DNA from: a virus
IMG/VR virus record: IMGVR_UViG_3300018432_000024
Coordinates: 1 to 41,369 of that record
Strand: one strand, 5' to 3'
DNA: 41,369 nucleotides
In this document: positions 20,819 to 26,582 of the stretch, piece after piece
How positions within the stretch are numbered: position 1 is the first letter of the stretch
Layout of the letters: the number at the start of each line of letters is the position of its first letter
Notes under the pieces: generated by a model
What the model was told of the DNA's origin: nothing
Databases searched by the model: none
The model's input: the letters and a program-made list of their open reading frames with translations, nothing else
Translations under genes and position numbers: made by a program

Positions 20819-21202
20819 ATGAGTTTCATAGCGCCCCCACACCGGTCCCACCTAAAATGGATTGCCGTCGATTTTGATGACACCCTGGCCCGCAGTAACT
20901 GGTCCCCAGATAACCCCCACGCGCTCCCAGGTTTACCCATTTGGGATAATATCGATGAGCTTCTACGTTGCGTGGGTCTCGGTTGGAAGATCGTAATTCA
21001 CACGGCGCGGGGTAGTGCAGACTATGAAATCATTGAATCCTGGTTGAACTCCTATCGGGTGCCTTTCCACCATATTGTAACCGGGAAACTATTGGCTAGG
21101 GCCTACATTGACGATAAGGCTAAGAATGCGAACTCTAGAGACTGGCTTGCAGAACCCGCAAAAGGCCACTGTGACACCTGTACCTGTGAGGGAGTACATT
21201 AA
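20819..21202 (+). CDS. HAD-superfamily hydrolase
   Basis: 127 residues. Motif I IAVDFDDTLARS (D18, D20), motif II KIVIHTAR, then GKLLARAYIDDKA as the motif III/IV Lys and Asp pair. It has no cap domain, as in small phosphatases of the polynucleotide kinase 3'-phosphatase type. It probably removes phosphate from a nucleic acid end or a small metabolite. SD GAAGGA. The C-terminus has a Cys-rich tail (CDTCTCEGVH). First gene of its own promoter unit. Confidence 0.82.
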   Translation: MSFIAPPHRSHLKWIAVDFDDTLARSNWSPDNPHALPGLPIWDNIDELLRCVGLGWKIVIHTARGSADYEIIESWLNSYRVPFHHIVTGKLLARAYIDDKAKNANSRDWLAEPAKGHCDTCTCEGVH

Positions 21203-21608
21203 CCTGTCACGAGGCGAACTGTGCGGACATAAACTAGAGGGAAAGAACTATACCCGGATTCAGTCCACCAGCTGCGAACAGAAAAACTGGGAACAAATCC
21301 TTTACGGCGCAGGACCCGATCTTCTAATGCATCTCGCCCTAGGATATAATGTCATCATTCACGACAAGTCAGAAAGAGACCGGGAAACTAGAGCTTGCTG
21401 GCAAGGAGTGACATACCTTCGTAGAGCCTGTGAAACACTTTGGGGCTGGCAGCTAACCCCCGTAGTGACTCGGGGCGGAAAAGCCTTGGAACAGTATTTA
21501 GACGGGCAGATACGGGGTATGGGCGACCCAGCAAGGAATTACCTGCGGTACTATAGGCAATACTCCCGCTGCGGAGTTTCCATAACCAGTTGCTACGGTA
21601 AAGGATAA
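21186..21608 (+). CDS. Conserved-looking phage protein of unknown function
   Basis: 140 residues from a GTG at 21186, overlapping the HAD stop by 17 nt. An ATG at 21108 in the same frame lies deep inside the HAD gene and is less likely. Contains GAGPDLLMHLALGYNVIIHDKSE and two helical segments with many Tyr and Arg (NYLRYYRQYSRC). No family recognised. Confidence 0.6.
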   Translation: MREYINLSRGELCGHKLEGKNYTRIQSTSCEQKNWEQILYGAGPDLLMHLALGYNVIIHDKSERDRETRACWQGVTYLRRACETLWGWQLTPVVTRGGKALEQYLDGQIRGMGDPARNYLRYYRQYSRCGVSITSCYGKG

Positions 21609-21610
21609 TC

Positions 21611-21778
21611 ATGGCTGAAAAGTACTACATCGAATATGTCACAGCCGCTGATAACAAGAAGCACACAACCCTGCCCTTCGACTCCTATAGGGAAGCACGA
21701 GACGCCCTGTATAAGTGGACGGGGTTCTTTCCTAATGACCGGTCCTTGATTAAGAGTTTCAAGTTGAAGAAGAAATAA
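21611..21778 (+). CDS. Micro-protein, beta-beta-alpha-beta layout
   Basis: 55 residues: KYYIEYVTAADN, HTTLPFDSYREARDALYKW, then LIKSFKLKKK. Shares the F-x-[ST]-Y-x-E-A helix start with several neighbours. Follows the previous gene by 2 nt. Confidence 0.68.
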   Translation: MAEKYYIEYVTAADNKKHTTLPFDSYREARDALYKWTGFFPNDRSLIKSFKLKKK

Positions 21779-21779
21779 C

Positions 21780-21971
21780 ATGGATATAACTTGGCAGTAT
21801 GTCATTAAAAGAGAAACTGAATCCGGGGAGATCCTTAGGCTAGAAAGCTGCGCCTTTGACACGTACTATGAGGCGCGGTACAATGGGGCGGCACATAAAG
21901 AGGCCTTGCTACCACTGTCGAAGCGAATTCGCCTTGATATAAGACCTTACGACTGGAGAGGCAGACACTGA
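21780..21971 (+). CDS. Micro-protein, beta-beta-alpha-beta layout
   Basis: 63 residues: ITWQYVIKRE, EILRLESCAFDTYYEARYNGAA, then RIRLDIRPYDWRG. Same pattern as 21611-21778 (F-D-[ST]-Y-x-E-A-R). One base shared with the next gene. Confidence 0.66.
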   Translation: MDITWQYVIKRETESGEILRLESCAFDTYYEARYNGAAHKEALLPLSKRIRLDIRPYDWRGRH

Positions 21972-22162
21972 TGTTTGTTCTCAGCTTCGGGTTTTTAGTA
22001 GATTCAAAAGAGACTCATATCGCGGGAGTTTATACCTCTTCTGGAAGAGCCCAAGACGCCCTTGATACATTAAGAGGGCAACTTGTTGACGAGTGGGGAA
22101 CCGGATTCTTTTTGTGGATTTCAGAGTTCAAAGTTAACGCAGAACCAGAGGGGTTAGAGTAA
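21971..22162 (+). CDS. Micro-protein, tandem duplicate A
   Basis: 63 residues: MFVLSFGFLVDS, HIAGVYTSSGRAQDALDTLR, FFLWISEFKVNAEPEG. Clear homologue of the next gene: M-[FY]-[VI]-L-x-[FY]-G-F, AGVY, aromatic-W-I, S-x-F, NAxP. Confidence 0.7.
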   Translation: MFVLSFGFLVDSKETHIAGVYTSSGRAQDALDTLRGQLVDEWGTGFFLWISEFKVNAEPEGLE

Positions 22163-22163
22163 A

Positions 22164-22346
22164 ATGTATATTTTAGAATACGGATTTGAGGGACTGGACT
22201 CATACGTTGCCGGGGTGTACAGCAACGAAGAGGATCTAAACCACGCCAAAAACCGGCTCTCGGCGGAGTTACTGCGGGAAGGATCTGATGACGAGTTTTG
22301 GATCCATCACTCTGTATTTGAGCTGAACGCCTACCCAAAGATCTGA
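22164..22346 (+). CDS. Micro-protein, tandem duplicate B
   Basis: 60 residues: MYILEYGFEGLD, YVAGVYSNEEDLNHAKNRLS, EFWIHHSVFELNAYPKI. Homologous to 21971-22162 along its length; a tandem duplication. Confidence 0.7.
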   Translation: MYILEYGFEGLDSYVAGVYSNEEDLNHAKNRLSAELLREGSDDEFWIHHSVFELNAYPKI

Positions 22347-22357
22347 AAGGAATGAGT

Positions 22358-22522
22358 ATGTGGGGTTTTGAGATACAAGCTAACTATAAAGATGGTTTAG
22401 TTAAGACGATTAAAAGCAAAGCCACCTACCCTACGTACAAAGAAGCCAAGCAAGTGGGGGAAGGAACCGGGGCTAAGCTTCTTAATGTTGTGGATTACTC
22501 AGTGAAGGTGGTGCAGCGATGA
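22358..22522 (+). CDS. Micro-protein, beta-beta-alpha-beta layout
   Basis: 54 residues from the ATG at 22358, set 7 nt after AAAGG; an ATG at 22352 is too close to the SD. GFEIQANY, LVKTIKSKATYPTYKEAKQVGE, LLNVVDYSVKVV. The ATGA overlap couples it to the next gene. Confidence 0.66.
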   Translation: MWGFEIQANYKDGLVKTIKSKATYPTYKEAKQVGEGTGAKLLNVVDYSVKVVQR

Positions 22523-22722
22523 GGGATTTACCGGAAAGCCACTGGGGCTATACGTTAAAAGTTCGTTTTAACAACGGGTCCAAAGCCGTGTACGAGGACG
22601 ATTCTATGTCATGGAAGACCGAAGCAGCCGCCAAGTCGGCGGGGGAGAAGCAACTGGCTTCCTTGTCGGACGTGGCCCGATCTACATTGAAATGTAACAC
22701 TTATTTCGATACCCGATACTGA
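22519..22722 (+). CDS. Micro-protein, beta-beta-alpha-beta layout
   Basis: 67 residues: WGYTLKVRFNNG, KAVYEDDSMSWKTEAAAKSAGEKQ, and TLKCNTYFDTRY. Last gene of the rightward arm, followed by the terminator at 22735. Confidence 0.66.
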   Translation: MRDLPESHWGYTLKVRFNNGSKAVYEDDSMSWKTEAAAKSAGEKQLASLSDVARSTLKCNTYFDTRY

Positions 22723-22734
22723 TTTAGGCAAAAG

Positions 22735-22777
22735 AAAAGCCCCCTACTACCAGTCACGGTAAGTAGGGGGCTTTTTT
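22735..22777. terminator. Bidirectional terminator between converging arms
   Basis: AAAAGCCCCCTACT (22735-22748) and AGTAGGGGGCTTTT (22762-22775), with TT continuing to 22777: a 14-bp stem, T-run on the plus strand and a mixed T-run on the minus strand. It separates the rightward genes from the leftward lysis/structural genes. Confidence 0.85.
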
Positions 22778-22840
22778 GCTGTTGTTACAGCATTTATTAC
22801 AGTCAGAGTGTAACAAATGCTGCATCATCTATCTTTTTGG

Positions 22841-23011
22841 TTACTCTGCGTTCTTGGGGGCCAAGAAGGCACCAACGGCGCTAAGCAGCGCGGCAATAGC
22901 GCTAGCTAACAGGGGGTCCAAGTGCAAATCAGCGGATGCGAATAGCGCGATAACACCTGCGCCGGTCACACCCCCAAGAAGAGCGCCGATAGCTTTTGAA
23001 ATCTTGTTCAT
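22841..23011 (-). CDS. Small two-span holin-like protein
   Basis: 56 residues (MNKISKAIGALLGGVTGAGV...). Two hydrophobic helices (about 8-25 and 34-51) joined by a short acidic loop (SADLHLD), ending APKNAE. An AAGGAAGG SD sits well placed. It directly follows the amidase gene (12 nt), so it is the best holin candidate. It is the last leftward gene before the terminator. Confidence 0.75.
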   Translation of the reverse strand: MNKISKAIGALLGGVTGAGVIALFASADLHLDPLLASAIAALLSAVGAFLAPKNAE

Positions 23012-23022
23012 GTTTTCCTTCC

Positions 23023-23886
23023 TTAGTTTAAATCACCAAAGAGGCTGATACCAGCCGTGGTAAGACCCATTGGGTGCGGGGCTGCTTCTGGGTCTAGGCG
23101 GTATTCAATTTGAACCCCTACCGTGTACGAAGGAACAGCGATTTTCCACACAGCGTTCTCTGCGACCACTTCCGGACCGTGAATAGCTTCCTGACGGATA
23201 CCGGAGTCGTGTAGGAAATACACTTTAAACTCTGTGTCACCCCAGCCCGAGGATAGGTGAAGCCAGGACCTTTTAGTCAAGGCACTACCAGAGGAAGTTT
23301 CCCAGGGAATGGATATTGTTTGGTGATGTGATAATGGTTGAACTGAATGATTGATGATAGCCACTTCGCTATTTACCTCTGTTTCTTCAGGAGTTGTACC
23401 GTTAGCAGCGCGGGACATGACCACATCCCAGGGGAAACCAGGGCCGGGGTCCCAGTGGCTTCCGTCTTTCTTGCCGTTAGTGTATTCAATGTGTCCGATA
23501 ACGCCGGCTTCGTTGTTGGCGACTTGTTGGGCGGTGAGTTTCCTCAACGGGATTCCACGGGCCAAGCAGCGGGAACGAATCCATGCAGCAGCATGGTTCA
23601 ACATGCCTTGGTGATTCTTCAACCATTCTTCACGGGACCAGGCGGCGAAGCCACACAGTTCCAGGTTATCGCTCCGGCTGTTTCCGCTTCTCAGGGTCCA
23701 CGAAGCTCGGTTGTAAGGGACTAGATTGTCCATTAAGACGGAGTCGTCGGCGATGGCGTGGGAGCTGGAGTTTGTAGATTTTTCGAAATATTTTTTAAGG
23801 TTTGCGGCGGTTCTGGCCCCTTCAGCCGTGTGTATCACGACCCAGAGGACCCGAGCACCCTCGCGGGATGAATTATTTAGGGCCAT
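23023..23886 (-). CDS. Endolysin: PGRP/Ami_2-type amidase
   Basis: 287 residues. The catalytic N-terminal domain (about 1-160) shows VLWVVIHTAEG (H19), SSHAIADD (H43), VIGHIEY (H132) and GSHWDPGPGFPWD (D146), the zinc-amidase pattern that cuts MurNAc-L-Ala. The C-terminal part (about 190-287) is strand-rich (PWETSSGSALTKRSWLHLSSGW, VWKIAVPSYTVGVQIEYRLD) and is probably a wall-binding domain of unknown specificity. It lies between the collagen-like membrane protein and the holin. It has no signal peptide, so release through a holin is expected. Confidence 0.9.
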   Translation of the reverse strand: MALNNSSREGARVLWVVIHTAEGARTAANLKKYFEKSTNSSSHAIADDSVLMDNLVPYNRASWTLRSGNSRSDNLELCGFAAWSREEWLKNHQGMLNHAAAWIRSRCLARGIPLRKLTAQQVANNEAGVIGHIEYTNGKKDGSHWDPGPGFPWDVVMSRAANGTTPEETEVNSEVAIINHSVQPLSHHQTISIPWETSSGSALTKRSWLHLSSGWGDTEFKVYFLHDSGIRQEAIHGPEVVAENAVWKIAVPSYTVGVQIEYRLDPEAAPHPMGLTTAGISLFGDLN

Positions 23887-23895
23887 TGGTTATCC

Positions 23896-24531
23896 TTAAC
23901 TGCATGAATAGGAGGGATTCCCGGAGGGGCTTACGTTTAACGTGCAAGTGTATTCGTTTCCATCAAACTTAAAGACGAAACTAGACATAGGCGGAGCATT
24001 AGAGCCGTCTTTCCCGTCAGTGCCATCTGCGCCCTTGGGTCCTGCGGGTCCGGGTCCCCCTGGGTCCCCTTTGTCGCCTTTAGGTCCTGTGATACTTTTT
24101 CCTTCAGGCCCCTCGGGCCCCATGGGTCCTGGTACCCCAGGTGCTCCTGCCGGGCCTGTGATGCTCTCTCCGTCGACTCCGGGCGGTCCTGGGACTCCTG
24201 CGGGGCCCGCAGGCCCTACGACGCTTTCGCCCTTGGGTCCTGCGGGTCCGGGGATACCGGGTGGCGGTTCGCCTCGTTCCGCCCTGCCGCAGGCGTCGGA
24301 GGCCTCGATGGTTTTGTCGCTGGGGGTCATGCGACAGACGGTGAGAAGCTGCGAGTTAATGGCGTCTATTTCTTTGTCCCGAGCTTCTTTGACTTGAGAC
24401 ATGGTTATTGTTAACCAGACTAGCCCGAGAATGGTGACGAGAATGGCTGTGAGCATTGTGGCACGCCACGCTAGCTCGTTACGCTTTCGGCGTTCTTGGA
24501 GCTGGTGGCCTAGGTTCTCAAGCTCAGACAT
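23896..24531 (-). CDS. Membrane-anchored collagen-like protein
   Basis: 211 residues from the ATG at 24531 ([20 protein letters not shown]), with a GAGGGGTGAG SD. A single membrane helix (about 24-43) is followed by a short linker with two Cys, then about 90 residues of Gly-X-Y triplets broken at regular places by G[EK]S[VI][VT] inserts, and a short C-terminal domain ([18 protein letters not shown]). Collagen-like repeats normally form trimeric fibres in phage tail fibres. Here the anchor and the position in the lysis cassette suggest a trimeric protein outside the membrane, perhaps linking membrane and wall. A start at 24753 would run through the previous gene and is rejected. Confidence 0.8.
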   Translation of the reverse strand: MSELENLGHQLQERRKRNELAWRATMLTAILVTILGLVWLTITMSQVKEARDKEIDAINSQLLTVCRMTPSDKTIEASDACGRAERGEPPPGIPGPAGPKGESVVGPAGPAGVPGPPGVDGESITGPAGAPGVPGPMGPEGPEGKSITGPKGDKGDPGGPGPAGPKGADGTDGKDGSNAPPMSSFVFKFDGNEYTCTLNVSPSGNPSYSCS

Positions 24532-24535
24532 TTTC

Positions 24536-24874
24536 TCACCCCTCGGTAAATTCGAGGTCGTCTTCATCCGGGGGCCATTTTGGAACTTTGCGCCCCAGGT
24601 GTCGGATGTACGCGCGATAGTAGGCGGCGCGTTCTTCCGAATCAAAGTATTGTTTCCGCCAAGTGGCGGTTTCTTCTTCAGCTTTATCGGCTCTAGCCTC
24701 TGCTGCGAGGACTCTGGCCGTGTCGGCTGCTGATTGTTTATTGATGCGGGCAATTAGTGTTTCTTCTGATTCAAGTTTTCCTTGCCTTCTTTTGGCGTAG
24801 AACTGAATCAGGAAACCAACTACACCTGTGCCGCCGGAACCTAAAATCACAGCTAGGAGGGTATCGACGTTCAT
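24536..24874 (-). CDS. Single-span membrane protein with coiled coil
   Basis: 112 residues. N-terminal hydrophobic helix ([21 protein letters not shown]), a basic stop (YAKRRQGK), then a long charged helix and the C-terminal [14 protein letters not shown]. Actinophage lysis cassettes often carry such DUF2746-like proteins next to a four-span protein; they are usually assumed to act in membrane disruption. The start overlaps the preceding membrane gene. Confidence 0.7.
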   Translation of the reverse strand: MNVDTLLAVILGSGGTGVVGFLIQFYAKRRQGKLESEETLIARINKQSAADTARVLAAEARADKAEEETATWRKQYFDSEERAAYYRAYIRHLGRKVPKWPPDEDDLEFTEG

Positions 24875-25275
24875 GTATCCTCGCTATCCGGGATGGTTAG
24901 GGCCTGACGGTAAAGGACCACAACATCCGCAAACCGACTGATAAGCAGAAGCGCATAGGCTGATACCACAATCCCGCTGTAGGGTACGTTTCCGTTTCCT
25001 AGGGAACTGTAGATCAAAGCTACTGAATAGGCGCTTAAGGAAGTTATCAGAAGTGGTAACCCGAATAGTTCGGACCACACATTTGAGACGATGTGCATAA
25101 CCCCCAGGATTCCACCGGCGAGGATGAACCCGCCCCAAATGTAAGTGAGGAGGTCCCCAGCAACTTCGCTGAAAACGGGACTAGGCCTGAATAGAGTTGT
25201 AGCGCCTAAGAGGGTTAAGATGATGTAATTGATAAACAGTATGGGCCGCATCTTTAAGCGTGTCGCTAGACCCAT
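24871..25275 (-). CDS. Four-span membrane protein, holin-like
   Basis: 134 residues with four hydrophobic helices (about 10-29, 41-62, 70-92, 100-120) and a short acidic tail (TIPDSEDT). It is coupled to the single-span protein by a 4-nt overlap. It probably belongs to the lysis set, as a holin or holin partner; the family was not identified. Confidence 0.68.
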   Translation of the reverse strand: MGLATRLKMRPILFINYIILTLLGATTLFRPSPVFSEVAGDLLTYIWGGFILAGGILGVMHIVSNVWSELFGLPLLITSLSAYSVALIYSSLGNGNVPYSGIVVSAYALLLISRFADVVVLYRQALTIPDSEDT

Positions 25276-25298
25276 GAGGAATACCTAACAAGAGAAGG

Positions 25299-25325
25299 AG
25301 CGGCGCGGCCGAGGCCTACGCCGCC
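25299..25325 (-). terminator. GC-rich hairpin before the lysis genes
   Basis: GCGGCG (25300-25305) and CGCCGC (25319-25324) with an inner GGCC/GGCC. It lies between the tail gene ending at 25330 and the membrane gene starting at 25275. No U-run, so it may only slow transcription. Confidence 0.4.
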
Positions 25326-25329
25326 CGTT

Positions 25330-25611
25330 TTAGTTGTCGTTTTCGGTGGTGTATCGTTTATCCAGTCCGTCTATTTCCGAGTAGTTATCCGCCTCGATGT
25401 CCCAGCGGGCAAAGTTTCCGTTTGAGCGGAAATAATCCCCCTCCACTATTGAACTGCCGAAGAATCCATTACTGTAACTAATGGTGGTTCCGTCGTCTTG
25501 TAAGTTGGGGTAACTTAGAGAGATCAAATCTTTTACTTCTTGGCGGTTAACACTGGTTAGTTGAGACACCTGGAATACCTCGGGTTTACGGATGAAATAA
25601 CGATTCTCCAT
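25330..25611 (-). CDS. Small phage protein of the GDY/GxFxxW type
   Basis: 93 residues. EVFQVSQLTSVNRQEVKDLI, then GFFGSSIVEGDYFRSNGNFARWDIEADNYSEI follows a small phage family in which a VxxGDWI...G...W...F...Y pattern closes the protein. The function of that family is not known. It lies between the minor tail and lysis genes; its ATG overlaps the tail gene stop by one base. Confidence 0.6.
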   Translation of the reverse strand: MENRYFIRKPEVFQVSQLTSVNRQEVKDLISLSYPNLQDDGTTISYSNGFFGSSIVEGDYFRSNGNFARWDIEADNYSEIDGLDKRYTTENDN

Positions 25612-26573
25612 TATGCTCCTATTCGACGTAGACGGAAATGCGTTCTTCCGGTACCCGGCCCCGCGTTGGTGTAGTTACCTGTTGCAGAACCAGTAACGTA
25701 AATCGCGGGACGTACCTTTATGGTATCCCCTGCGGTAAGGTAAACTAACGCCGTGGTGTTTAAGCTGCTGTAGGCTGAGCCGGGGTAATACATGGCGTTA
25801 CTACCGTGGACAACAGTGAAAGCGCCATTCTCGATCGACAATACCAACTGGTGACCGGCCCCGCTAGATAGGTCCAAATCGAATTGGGTTGAAATACTCC
25901 ACCAGCCCGTATACCCCGAAGCTATAGTGAACGTTCCGGCCGAATAACTGACCCCCACGGGGGTGATTTGTTGACTCCCAAACAACAAAACTGTGGGGGT
26001 ATAGGTTCCCCCCGGAGGTGAGGTGGCCCAATAAGCCACGGTTTGGGTAGAGTTAGCAGCAATCCAGGATCCCGCCCCACCCAATTCTAGCGCCTGGAGC
26101 CTAGAGATGGCGGTTCCACCCGACCAGGTTCCCAGGTTCGTGTTGATTGTTCCCACGTTAGTGGTAAGAGTGGAGAACTGGCTAGTAGCCGTGGATGCGT
26201 TGGTAACCCCCGACCCTAGCCGATCGGATAACCTTTGGTTACCGATACCAACAGCGCCGGAGGTGTTCGTTGTTCTACTATCAACTGTTGACAGGTTGCT
26301 GGTTAATGTTGCTAACTGTGCGGTGGCGGTAGAAGCAGAAGTAACACCAGATCCCAAACGGTCCGACAGCCGTTGATTACCGATACCTACGTCCCCGGAG
26401 GTGTTTGTGGTTCGGCTGTTCAGCGTCGAAATATCAGCTGTTTGGGTAGTGTTAATCGCCTCTATCGCCGTGGCACGGTCATCTAAATCATTTGTAGCAT
26501 CAATGAGCGGGTTCCAGTCCCCCGCCGCATCAACTAGATGCCCTGTAGAACGGTTAGGTAGATCGTAGGCCAT
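25611..26573 (-). CDS. Tail fibre/spike-like protein with repeats and C1q-like head
   Basis: 320 residues. The N-terminus (YDLPNRSTGHLVDAAGDWNPLIDATNDL) resembles phage fibre base segments. Residues about 55-140 hold two copies of a roughly 43-residue repeat with SRTTNTSGxVGIGNQRLSDR and GSGVTxASTAT. The C-terminal 150 residues form a jelly-roll-like C1q/TNF domain (FTIASGYTGWWSISTQFDL ... RTHFRLRRIG). It probably forms a trimeric receptor-binding tip. The two repeats are alike in protein but differ in codons, so the duplication is old. Confidence 0.75.
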   Translation of the reverse strand: MAYDLPNRSTGHLVDAAGDWNPLIDATNDLDDRATAIEAINTTQTADISTLNSRTTNTSGDVGIGNQRLSDRLGSGVTSASTATAQLATLTSNLSTVDSRTTNTSGAVGIGNQRLSDRLGSGVTNASTATSQFSTLTTNVGTINTNLGTWSGGTAISRLQALELGGAGSWIAANSTQTVAYWATSPPGGTYTPTVLLFGSQQITPVGVSYSAGTFTIASGYTGWWSISTQFDLDLSSGAGHQLVLSIENGAFTVVHGSNAMYYPGSAYSSLNTTALVYLTAGDTIKVRPAIYVTGSATGNYTNAGPGTGRTHFRLRRIGA

Positions 26574-26582
26574 AGTAACCCC

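Noticed and set aside
23942-24397. Open plus-strand frame opposite the collagen-like gene
   Set aside because: Its low-complexity Pro/Gly/Ser sequence is the mirror of the Gly-X-Y codons; it has no SD and opposes the operon.
24532-24753. Upstream extension of the collagen-like protein
   Set aside because: It runs inside the preceding membrane gene, whereas a good SD and ATG exist at 24531.
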